A stretch of DNA of 55,194 nucleotides. Origin: CAYQQR01 sp964420035 (GTDB lineage: Bacteria; Bacteroidota; Bacteroidia; Bacteroidales; SM23-62). Below the pieces are notes generated by a model. The model was given only the letters and a program-made list of their open reading frames with translations. It was not told the DNA's origin and made no database searches. Numbering within the stretch: position 1 is the stretch's first letter; each line of letters opens with the position of its first letter. The stretch lies in NCBI GenBank assembly GCA_964420035.1, contig CAYQQR010000026.1, positions 1 through 55,194 of the forward strand, written 5' to 3'. Shown piece after piece: positions 42,018 through 52,112 of this stretch. A program made the position numbers and the translations under genes.

Positions 42018-43439
42018 ATGAATACTACACTGGATCAACTGGGCGTAACCGGCGGACAGATCATCCTTGAAGCCAGTTACCTGCTGGCCGCCATCTTTTT
42101 TGTGATCGGACTGAAACTATTGAGTCATCCCGAAACCGCGAAAAGGGGCAACCTCTGGGCAGCCGGGGGAATGCTCCTGGCCATGGTTACCACCCTGGTA
42201 CTGCACCGCGATGAAACCGGCACTTTGATTCAACCACTGAATGCTGTGATCGTTATTGCCTGTATTCTTTTGGCCGGTATAGCCGGGGCTATCATTGCAC
42301 GCCGGGTGAAGATGACCGCCATGCCCCAATTGGTGAGTTTCTTCAATGCGACCGGCGGTGGTGCTTCAGCCTTGGTTGCTTTAATAGAGTTCTCCAATCC
42401 GGCGAATGAATCCATACTGGTTACCTTACTCGGACTGATCATCGGGAGCATTGCCTTCAGTGGGTCGCTGATTGCCTACGGTAAACTGGATGGCAAAGTA
42501 GGAGATATCTTCGCGCCATTTATAACCTACCTGAACCTGTTCATGTTGGTTGCGGTTGTTGCCTTGACCATCTACATCATGGTGGGTGGAGCACCCTTCG
42601 AAACCCAGCAGGTCCTGGTTTATATCCTGCTGGCCTTAACCCTGGCCTATGGCGTTACTTTTGTCATGCCCATCGGGGGTGCGGATATGCCCGTCGTAAT
42701 CTCACTGTTGAACTCCTTTACGGGAATTGCTGCAGCCATGGCAGGATTTATATACAGCAACCAGGCCATGATCCTGGGCGGTATTTTCGTCGGTTCTGCC
42801 GGTATGATCCTGACCATCCTGATGTGCCGGGCCATGAACCGCTCCCTGCTCAACGTGATCGTGGGTGCCTTTGGCGGCGGAGGTGCTGCAGGTGACCGAG
42901 AGGCTGGTGTAGTCAAGGAAATATCGGTCAGCGACGCATCCGTTTTACTAAGCTATACCCAAAAAGTTGTGATCATTCCGGGTTACGGACTGGCAGTGGC
43001 GCAGGCACAGCATATCTGCAATGAAATGGCCAAATTGCTTGAAGAAAAAGGCGTTGAAGTCAAATTTGCCATCCATCCCGTTGCCGGAAGAATGCCGGGC
43101 CATATGAACGTATTGCTTGCAGAAGCGGAGGTTCCCTACAAGAAACTCGTGGAAATGGAGGAGATCAACCCCGATATGCCCAATACCGACGTGGCCGTGG
43201 TCATCGGTGCCAATGACGTGGTGAATCCCGCCGCCCTGGACGATCCTTCCAGTCCTATCTACGGAATGCCCATCATCAGGGCCCATGAAGCCCGGAACAT
43301 AATCGTTATGAAACGGGGTATGGGTAAGGGCTACGCTGCAATTGAAAATTACCTGTTCTACGACGACAAGACCAGGATGCTTTTTGGTAACGCCAAAGAT
43401 TCCCTGCAAAAACTGGTGAATGAAATAAAGGATTTTTAG
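42018..43439 (+). CDS. pntB: NAD(P) transhydrogenase subunit beta (NADP-binding, membrane)
   Basis: The 473-residue product has eight to nine membrane helices (residues about 15-290), then the soluble NADP-binding domain III (about 305-473). Domain III has IIPGYGLAVAQAQH, FAIHPVAGRMPGHMNVLLAEA, the NADP-binding GANDVVNPAALDDPSSPIYGMP and the C-terminal KRGMGKGYAAIENYLFY. It completes the proton channel and NADP site of the enzyme, which uses the proton gradient to make NADPH. Full length. The gene ends 14 bases before an inverted repeat that starts the intergenic region to the surface locus. Confidence 0.96.
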   Translation: MNTTLDQLGVTGGQIILEASYLLAAIFFVIGLKLLSHPETAKRGNLWAAGGMLLAMVTTLVLHRDETGTLIQPLNAVIVIACILLAGIAGAIIARRVKMTAMPQLVSFFNATGGGASALVALIEFSNPANESILVTLLGLIIGSIAFSGSLIAYGKLDGKVGDIFAPFITYLNLFMLVAVVALTIYIMVGGAPFETQQVLVYILLALTLAYGVTFVMPIGGADMPVVISLLNSFTGIAAAMAGFIYSNQAMILGGIFVGSAGMILTILMCRAMNRSLLNVIVGAFGGGGAAGDREAGVVKEISVSDASVLLSYTQKVVIIPGYGLAVAQAQHICNEMAKLLEEKGVEVKFAIHPVAGRMPGHMNVLLAEAEVPYKKLVEMEEINPDMPNTDVAVVIGANDVVNPAALDDPSSPIYGMPIIRAHEARNIIVMKRGMGKGYAAIENYLFYDDKTRMLFGNAKDSLQKLVNEIKDF

Positions 43440-43453
43440 GATCACAGACCACT

Positions 43454-43567
43454 GACGACGGACGACGGTACGTGAAAAGAAATTCTAAATCATTTGAGGC
43501 TTCCAGGATAGTTCCTGCCCGAAGTAATAACCCAGGAGTTTCCTGAAAATTACCGTGGTCCGTGGTC
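43454..43567. repeat. Imperfect 17-bp inverted repeat in the pntB-surface-locus gap
   Basis: The gap 43440-43836 holds no gene. GACGACGGACGACGGTA (43454-43470) and TACCGTGGTCCGTGGTC (43551-43567) are inverted repeats with 15 of 17 bases matching, separated by 80 bases. They could be a MITE-like element or a stem. No target-site duplication is evident. The rest of the gap is A/T rich and no clear -7 box for the giant gene was found. Confidence 0.6.
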
Positions 43568-43836
43568 TTTCCCTCAAAGTTATTAACAAACTTCAATTGA
43601 CGAACGGCCCGTATAACGCGATATATGGAAACTGAGCCGTGATGGAAAATGTAACCTTAATAACATATTACCGTAAAAATCAATAAATTAGGATCCCAGA
43701 AAAAGAGTGATCGATCAAACCAATGAATTTCCTATTGAAAAGAGACCGGATGATTAAACACAAACAACAGATTTAGTGCGGTTTAAGCAACCATATGAAT
43801 AAATAATGAGTCTTTGACCCCGGTTCCTTTTTTTAT

Positions 43837-46800
43837 ATGAAAGCACCATTTTTTTCACATAGAGCTATCCGTAAACCCGGTTTGATCCAGATTTCTGGCC
43901 GGTTTATTCTCCTGCCCCGTCTGATCGGAGTGGCGCTGTTGTCATTTACACTTAATTCTAATCTTCTTGCACAGGAATCTACCCTGGATAATTATACCGG
44001 TGACTGGACCGACGATCTATCCTGGAGTGACGGTTCCTCTCCCGGGACCAGTAACCTGAATGACGATGTTGATTGTTACGGGTATATTTCTCACACGGGT
44101 GACCTGAGTTTTAACAATGGCGACCTTACCGTCTATGACACCCTTTTTATTGACGGCAGCCTGACCCTTGGCAATAATGCCGATCTGACCCTGAATCCGA
44201 ATTCCATCCTGATCATCACCGGTGATTATACTTCCGGGAACCAGGTCATTACCGATAACGGCGGAACCATGGTCGTGATGGGCGAATTCGAAATGACAGG
44301 TGCCCCCGATCAGGGTTCCTTTATTAATTCGGGTTCCGTTTATATTCTGGATCCGGACCCGGTTATCAAGGACGGGGCAGGTTACGAGGATATTCAATGC
44401 GATAATCCCGATTACTATCCCGACAGTTGTGGTTACGGCAATGAGGAAGATCTTGCAGGCGATACTACCCTGGGCGCTTTTATAAAAGATATTGTTTGCC
44501 TGAACAGCTTTCCTCCCGATTCCGCGGGAGCAAGTCCCGAACTGGTTTGTCCACTTACCGATGCGGTTACTTTGAGTTACTACGGCGGAACCCTGGGGTC
44601 GGGTGCGGTTGCACGCTGGTACGATGATGCCGGTCTGAACAATATGATCGGTGAAGGGAATGACCTGCCCTTAACTGCTCCCGCGGATACGAGTACTTAT
44701 TACGTTCGTTTTGAAGGAGATTGCGATACCACCACGGTAGATTCTGCTATTGTATATACGAAATCACTATCAACAGCTCCTGATTCGGCAACGGTCGACC
44801 GGCCGGAGATCTGTGCCGGGGACGGGAATATCACGCTGACCTGCCATGGCGGGAACTTAGGTTCCGGAGCAGACGCCCAATGGTACGATGATGCCGGTCG
44901 GACCAATAACGTTGGATCGGGCAATGATCTGGTCCTTGCCGCTCCCGCGGATACCACCACTTATTACGTCCGCTATGAAGGAGATTGTGATACCACTTCC
45001 GCCGTGAGTGTTACAGTGATCGTGCATCCAATTCCTACAGTAAGCTTTACGGGTCTGGACAGCCCGGTATGTCATAATGGACCACGAGATACCCTGATGG
45101 GCAACCAGGCTCCGGGCGGATCTTTTTTCGGAACGAACCTTAGCGACCTGGGTAACGGTACGGCCTTATTCGATCCCCTTTCTGACGGCAATTATGATCT
45201 TTATTACACCTACACCGATGCCAATGGTTGTACCGATACGACCCAGGTAACCGCTACGGTAAATCCATTGCCCGCGGTTACCGCTACCGGCTTGGATTCC
45301 GTGTATGACGTTAGTGATCCCAGTGTGACAATGGTCGGAACCCCGGCAGGCGGATTGTTTACCGGATACGGGGTTTCGGGGAACGATTACGATCCGTCGC
45401 TGGCCGGGGTACGAACCGATACGGTTGTATATTATTATACGGATGCGAACGGCTGCGAAAATTCGGATACCATGATCACGGATGTCCGGGACTATGATTT
45501 CCTGGCCGGCGCGAGACTGATAGCCGATATTGACGGTTGGTGTTCCACGGATGCACGTTTTACAACCATAGGCGCTACCGCGGATGTGAACAGGGGCTCC
45601 TGCTGGAATACCGGTCCGGACTACAACCGCTGGTTCCGTTTCCAGGCTGCCACGACGCAAATAAAGATCGAGGTGAAAACAGGGGGTGAGGAAGGAAGTC
45701 TGCGCGGCCCCTTTGTAGCGCTCTGGGATCAGTCCGGTAACGAGGTCGCCTGCCAGAGGTATTATTCCGATTACGGGGATATCATCATGGGCAGTCCCAA
45801 CCTGACCCCGGGAGAATGGTACCACATTTCGGTTGATAACTATGCAAATAGTAATTACCGGGGTACCTTCACGCTCTGCATTGATGATTCGGTGGACTAT
45901 GATTTTAAGGAAGGTGCATTAACCGTACCCCATTACAGCTGGTGTTCCGCGGAAGCAGAATACAGTACCACCCAGGCCTCAGCCGACGGGATCCGTCCTT
46001 CATGCTGGAACAGCGGTCCGGCTTATAACCGGTGGTTTAAGTTCCAGGCCACCTCCAATGAACTTACCGTGGATGTTAAGACGGGAGGATCGGAGGGCAG
46101 CATTCGCAGGCCCAGCATTGTATTGTATGACGAGATATTCAGTGAATTGCAGTGTGTACGGTATATCGATGATTATACTGATGTCCGACTGGGATACGAC
46201 GGGCTGACGCCGGGGAACTGGTACTATATATCCGTTGATAATTATGATAATCCGAATTACAGGGGAACTTTCACCCTGTGTATGGATAACCGGGTGGATT
46301 ATGATTTCAAAGCAGGTGCCATTGAATTAACGGATATCCATGAATGGTGTTCCGCCGAAGCCGAATATTCCACAATGCTTGCAACCTCCGACGGTCCGCG
46401 CGGATCGACCTGGAATTCCGGCTCTAATTTCGATCGTTGGTTCAGGTTCCGGGCTACTGAAACAGGACAGGTCAAGGTGGATGTCAAGACCGGTGGTTCA
46501 GAGGGCACGATCCGATTGCCCTATGTAGCCATCTGGGATACTTTCAATAATGAAATAGCCAGCGCCCGGTATACCGATACCTACAGTGATATTTTTGCAA
46601 GCGCGGTTGGCCTGACTCCCGGGGAGTGGTATTATATAACCGTGGATAATTACAATAATGATAACTACAGGGGAAGCTTCACCCTTTGTGTGACCGATTC
46701 TATTGATTATGACTGGAAGGAAGGTGCTATAGAACTGGCCGACCTGAATGACTGGTGTTCTGCAGAAGCCGCCTATACCACCGTGGGAGCGACTTCCGAC

Positions 46801-49800
46801 GGTCCGCGGGGCTCGACCTGGAATTCCGGCTCCAATTTCGACCGCTGGTTCCGCTTCCGGGCCACATCCACCGGGCAGGTCAAGGTGGATGTCAAGACCG
46901 GTGGTTCAGAAGGAACCATACGCCTGCCCTATGTTGCCATATGGGACACTTTCAACAATGAGATTGCAAGCACGAGATATACTGCTACTTACAGCGATAT
47001 ATCCGCCAGTTCCGTTAATCTTACTCCGGGTGAGTGGTATTATATCACGGTGGATAATTATGACAATATCAATTACCGGGGAAGCTTTACCCTGTGCATC
47101 ACGGATACCATTGATTATGACTGGAAAGCAGGAGCCATTGAACTTACAGATCTGAATGACTGGTGTTCCGCCGAAGCCGCCTATACCACCGTGGGAGCAA
47201 CTTCCGACGGTCCGCGGGGCTCGACCTGGAATACCGGCTCCAATTTCGACCGCTGGTTCCGCTTCCGGGCCACATCCACCGGGCAGGTNNNNNNNNNNNN
47301 NNNNNNNNNNNNNNNNNNNNNNNNNNNNNNNNNNNNNNNNNNNNNNNNNNNNNNNNNNNNNNNNNNNNNNNNNNNNNNNNNNNNNNNNCAAGGTGGATGT
47401 CAAGACCGGTGGTTCAGAGGGCACGCTTCGATTGCCCTATGTAGCCATCTGGGATACCTTTAACAATGAAGTGGCCAGTGCACGTTATTCCTCTACATAC
47501 AGCGATATCTCAGTTAATTCCATGAGTCTTACCCCCGGGGATTGGTACTATATTACTGTAGATAATTATGACAACCTGAATTACCGTGGCAGTTTCACCC
47601 TTTGTGTTACCGATACGGTCAATTACGACTTCAAAATTGCAGCCATACAAATACCGCATACCTCAGGCTGGTGTTCCGGACTGGCTGAATTTACTACCAC
47701 GGGTGCAACACCGGATGAAAGCAAAGGGACCTGCTGGAATACCGGACCCGATTTCAACAGATGGTTCAAGTTCCAGGCTACCTCTGCCGATGCTACGGTT
47801 ACCCTCAGGACCGGTGGAAGTTATGGGACACTCAGGAATCCCTACCTGGCATTATGGGATGAGTCCGGTAATGAACTGGCCTGCAGCCGTTATAGTTCCA
47901 CTTATGACAACATTTTTATAACCACCGATACATTCAGTCTGGTTCCGGGAGATTGGTATTATGTCTCGGTTGATAATTATAATAACACTAATTACCGGGG
48001 AACCTTCACCCTGTGCGTGGACGATGCCCTCAGTTACGATTTCAGGGATGGGGCCAGGGAGCTTTTCGATCTGAACAATTGGTGTTCCACTCTTTCCGCC
48101 TATACAACCGATAATGCCACACCCGATGAATCCGCTGGATCCTGCTGGCCCAACGGACCCAATTACAACCGGTGGTTCAAGTTCCAGGCTCCTTCCAATA
48201 ATGTCGCCATACAGGTCAGGATAGACGGTGCGGAAGGGACCCTGGAAAGACCCTTCGTGGCCCTTTGGGATTCGAACCTTGTTGAAGTGGGCTGCGAAAT
48301 ATATACCACGGACAATTCGGATGTGGAACTTGGGGCAACCGGACTTACGATAGGAGATTGGTATTATATTTCTGTTGATAACTATACCGGAGGGGGCTAC
48401 CAGGGCACTTTTACCGTATGTATTTCCGACCATGTTTTCAATGACGATCGGATAGACGCTTTAGAGCTGAATGACCTGAATGAATGGTGCTCTGAACCGG
48501 CCCGTTACAGTAATTTCCTGGCTACTCCGGATCTGTCCCAGGGCAGTTGCTGGACCGGTGCGGAGAACAAGAATGTATGGTTCAAATTCCTTGCTACATC
48601 CGAAAAAGCAACAATACAGGTTAAAACAGGGTTTGAATACGGCCAGATGCGCGGGCAGCAAATGGCCCTCTGGAATGAAGCAGGAATTGAGATAGGATGC
48701 AAACAGGCTTCTGCCGATACGGGTACCCTCACCTTCATCATCGACACCTTGGGTATCGGGAGATGGTATTATATTTCAGTGGATGATGATGCAGTACCCG
48801 GAACCTTCACCATTTGTATTGATGATACCCTGGATTATCAATATCCTTCCAGTGCCATAGAACTGACCGATATCGACAACTGGTGTTCACCCTCGGCGGC
48901 ATTCAGCAATGCATCGGCTCCGAGTGATATCAAACACGGATATTGCTGGTCCGGCTCCGATTACAGGAACGTTTGGTTCAAGTTCCGGGCCACCACGACG
49001 GATATCAATGTCCGGATCAGAACCGGTTCGGTATATGGAAGCATGCAACGTCAGCAGGTGGCTCTTTGGAATGTCGATGGTCAGGAAGTAGCTTGTTCCA
49101 GATGGACCGGCAATACCGGCACCATAAAAATGCAGAGCGACAGCCTCACCCCGGGCAACTGGTACTGGATCTCGGTGGACGATGACCGGAACAGCGGCAG
49201 CTTTACTTTATGTATTGACGATACGGTGGATTACGATTACCGCCGGGGTGCGATAGAACTCACCGACCTGGATGATTGGTGCTCGGGGAATGCCGCCTAT
49301 AGCAATAATTTTGCTACTCCTGATGAAAACATGGGCAGTTGCTGGACCAGCAATCTGAATCCTGAATTGAAGAATGTATGGTTTAAATTTCAGGCTACAA
49401 CCAATGAGATAAAAGTCCGGATCAGAACCGGCAGTGTATACGGGAGCATGGACCGCCAGCAGGTGGCCCTGTGGAACGCTGCCGGGGATGAAGTGGGCTG
49501 TGCCCGGTGGGTCAGCAACGAAGGGACCATAAAGCTGCAGGTAGATACCCTCACCCCGGGCAACCGGTACTGGATCTCGGTGGATGACGACCGCTACAGC
49601 GGCAGCTTCACCTTGTGTATTGACGAGAATGTTGATTATGACTACCGGGCCGGTGCGATAGAACTCACCGACCTGGATGATTGGTGCTCGGGGAATGCCG
49701 CCTATANNNNNNNNNNNNNNNNNNNNNNNNNNNNNNNNNNNNNNNNNNNNNNNNNNNNNNNNNNNNNNNNNNNNNNNNNNNNNNNNNNNNNNNNNNNNNN

Positions 49801-51104
49801 NNNNNNATACCCTCACCCCGGGCAACCGGTACTGGATCTCGGTGGATGACGACCGCTACAGTGGTAGTTTTAGTTTGTGTATAGACGAAAACGTTGATTA
49901 TGACTACCGGGCAGGAGCCATTGAGCTGACCGATATCACCAACTGGTGTTCTCCCGATGCAGCCTACAATAATCTTTTTGCTACCCCGGATGGGAGCCAG
50001 GGGAGTTGCTGGACCGGGACGAGCAATAATAATGTTTGGTTCAAGTTTACAGCCGAAACGCCCACTGCCATTATCGATGTCAAAACCGGCACGGTCTACG
50101 GCAATATGAGAAGACAACAACTGGCCCTGTGGAATGAAGCGGGTGCAGAAGTGGGCTGTGCGCGTTGGACTACCAACCAGGGTAGGGTTACCCTGACCGC
50201 GGATACGCTTACTCCGGGTCATGTTTACTATATCTCTGTAGATGACGATGATAATGATGGCTCCTTTACATTATGCATTCAGGGAAATCCCCTGGACGCT
50301 GATATCACCGGTGGGAACGTAAGTTGCAGCGGCGCTTCCGACGGATATGTGGTTGTTTCTGCAAGCGGTGGTACGGAAACGGGTTATACCTATTCCTGGA
50401 CCAGGGATGGAGTTTCGATAGCTCCCACTACAGATTCCATTGGAGGCCTGGATCCCGGTCTGTATGAAGTTACCGTTACCGATATAGGCGATGGCTCTGC
50501 CATCCGGAAAAATTTTACAGTTACCGAAGAATCCCCGCTCACCCTTTCATTAAGTAAAGTGGACGAAACCTGTGCCGGGGATGCCGACGGATCTGTAACC
50601 GCAACGGCCGGAGGGGGTACAGAAACTGCCTATTTCTATGAATGGTTCAGAAATGGTACCCCAACTGGAGATGTAAGCCCAACGATTACCGGATTGACAG
50701 CCGGTCGGTACAAGGTGATCGTTACCGATGCCGCGGCGACAGTCTGCACCATTACCGACAGTATTGAAGTGATCAGTTCCGGGATTCCTTCCGTTGCTCC
50801 AAGCTCTGCTGCAGCGGATCAGGATAATTTCTGTGCCGGTGATTTTGCCAGCATTACCCTTAGTTACAGTGGTGGAAGTCTGGGTACCGGAGCTACGGCA
50901 GAGTGGTACGATGATCCGGCCCTGGCCAACAACATTGGAAGCGGGAACAATCTGACCATTGCAGCTCCGGCAACAACAACAATCTATTATGTGAGGTTTG
51001 AAGGAGATTGTAATACAACCGCTGCAATTTCAGAAACCGTAGTGGTTAATCCAACACCCAATATTGGTGAGATAAAATCAACGAATCAATTAACAAGGAG
51101 ATAG
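43837..51104 (+). CDS. Giant secreted PPC-like repeat protein (SprB-like adhesin candidate)
   Basis: One reading frame runs across two 100-N scaffold gaps; removing the Ns restores a single frame at both. The visible product is about 2355 residues and at least about 2430 in reality. Order: a signal peptide (cut near LLAQ, residue 46); an N-terminal domain to about 228 with DLTVYDTLFIDGSL-type repeats; two Ig-like domains (about 229-398, WYDDAG..NN...ADTxTYYVR); two further domains to 552. At least twelve PPC-like repeats start at 45493 and follow the pattern YDFxxGAIEL...WCS...WFKF...LTPGxWYYISVD...GTFTLC. Then come two SprB repeats, one Ig-like domain and the tail GEIKSTNQLTRR. No T9SS sorting domain is present. 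Confidence 0.85.
47289..47388. other. Scaffold gap 1 (100 N placeholder) in the repeat array
   Basis: The flanks are GGGCAGGT on the left and CAAGGTGG on the right, which join exactly as in repeat 4 (GGGCAGGTCAAGGTGG). Repeat 5 measured without the Ns is 408 bp, the repeat period. The true missing length is therefore zero or a whole number of 408-bp repeats. Confidence 0.9.
49707..49806. other. Scaffold gap 2 (100 N placeholder) in the repeat array
   Basis: The left flank stops after GNAAY of repeat 11 and the right flank resumes at TLTPGNRYW. Comparison with repeats 9 and 10 shows that about 234-243 bases are missing at minimum, or that plus whole repeats. The missing length must be a multiple of three for the frame to continue. 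Confidence 0.88.
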
Positions 51105-51145
51105 ATAAAAACAAATAAACAATGTACAACGCAAATTCAAATGTC

Positions 51146-51958
51146 ATGAAATCACAAAAGTCTTTTACAATGCTGAAAACATTTCTTGCTGTAACAGCAA
51201 TGATGTTGCTCTCTGTACAGACCTTCGCGCAGTTTGAAGGATCTGCTGAAAACAACCAGATCCCCATTCACGAGGTCCGGAAAGGTTCTGCGGCCACCTA
51301 TTCCGTATCGGACAGTGCCGTTGCCGGAGAAGAGTTCAGATGGGAAGTCATTGGCGGTGTGATCACTACACCCGGGGCATCTGGTGCAGGTACCGCTGCC
51401 AGTCCATCTGTTATTGATTTTACAACGGACCTGCACACCATTGATGTTCAATGGCAGGCAGATGACAATACCATTACCAGCCTGAGCGGGGAAGTTGCTG
51501 TTCAGAAGAGAACCACGGCTCTGTGCCCCAGTGTCATCCAGCGTTTGGATGTGGATCTGTGGAGTGAGCCTACTGCAGAGATCGCCACGGCCGGCTTTGA
51601 GATCTGTTCCGGAGATGCCGCGGGAGGGAACATCACGGTGAATTTTACCGGTGCACCTGAATTTGATCTGACCTATACGGTGACAGCCACGGATCTTACC
51701 GACGACGCGGGTAATCCCATTACCGGTGGGGGTACCATCAATGGCGTAACCACCGGTACCACTACGATTTCCCTGCCTGCTGTATTGGTCAGCACCAGTT
51801 CAACCGAGGATAAATACTATGTTATTGAACTTACGGCCATGAACGACGATTTCGTGGGCCCGGGTTCCATTATCGGTACCGGCACCTTTACCATTACCGT
51901 ACATCCGACTGTTGAAACCGGTGATATCACCAGCGATAATGTCCTGCAGCGCAGGTAA
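51146..51958 (+). CDS. Secreted PKD/Ig-like protein with the shared GxIxSxNxLxRR tail
   Basis: The chosen start (ATG 51146; an ATG at 51122 is also in frame) gives 270 residues. A signal peptide (MKSQKSF...VQTFAQ) is followed by a PKD-like N-terminal domain with FRWEVIGGVI, similar to FEWSVEGGSI in the next gene. A second domain (about 140-250: ICSGDAAGGNITVNFTG...) is Ig-like. The C terminus GDITSDNVLQRR matches the tail of the giant protein in G-[DE]-I-x-S-x-N-x-L-x-R-R. No T9SS sorting domain is seen. It lies 41 bases after the giant gene and shares its operon. I do not know its function; it may be a minor filament or linker subunit. Confidence 0.82.
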   Translation: MKSQKSFTMLKTFLAVTAMMLLSVQTFAQFEGSAENNQIPIHEVRKGSAATYSVSDSAVAGEEFRWEVIGGVITTPGASGAGTAASPSVIDFTTDLHTIDVQWQADDNTITSLSGEVAVQKRTTALCPSVIQRLDVDLWSEPTAEIATAGFEICSGDAAGGNITVNFTGAPEFDLTYTVTATDLTDDAGNPITGGGTINGVTTGTTTISLPAVLVSTSSTEDKYYVIELTAMNDDFVGPGSIIGTGTFTITVHPTVETGDITSDNVLQRR

Positions 51959-52037
51959 TCAGGTTTTGGAAGATATTTTTTAAGAATAAAGATTGTTAAA
52001 TTAATATATGAAGCATTGTAGAAGATTTTAAAAAATA

Positions 52038-52106
52038 GTTCCGGGTTCCGAGTTCCTAGTTTTATTCGTGCATGGAACAAGGAACAAGGAACAAGGAACC
52101 TGGAAC
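52038..52106. repeat. GTTCC/GGAAC inverted repeat inside the surface operon
   Basis: Three GTTCC words (52038-52056) and five GGAAC words (52074-52105; GAACAAG three times in tandem) can pair to form an imperfect hairpin between the small secreted gene and the type-B CTD gene. No T tract follows, so an RNA-processing or attenuation role is more plausible than termination. Confidence 0.6.
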
Positions 52107-52112
52107 TGATAA

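Larger units (their letters stand above)
45493..50283 (+). repeat. Array of at least 12 PPC-like coding repeats (396-411 bp)
   Basis: Repeat starts (Tyr/Asn codon of YDFxxGA) are at 45493, 45898, 46300, 46708, 47116, 47624, 48035, 48440, 48836, 49232, 49637 and 49899. Copies 3-5 are almost identical in DNA and have an exact 408-bp period, suggesting recent duplication. Copies 1-7 have a VDNYxNxNYRG strand; copies 8-12 have a shorter VDDDxxSGSF form. Each has cysteines in WCS, CW, an internal position and LC. This explains the two assembly gaps. Confidence 0.9.

Noticed and set aside
43440..43836. Possible riboswitch or clear promoter before the giant gene
   Set aside because: No TAnnTTTG box with a -33 partner and no known riboswitch core were found. 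Only the inverted repeat is supported.
47156..49849. Apparent separate gene between the two N gaps
   Set aside because: It begins inside the wrong frame of repeat 5 and ends just after gap 2. With the 100 Ns removed the frame is continuous with the giant gene on both sides.
45493..50283. Possible hidden protease or enzyme domain in the giant protein
   Set aside because: No catalytic motif was seen. The repeats match PPC-like beta-sandwich modules, which are accessory and not catalytic.
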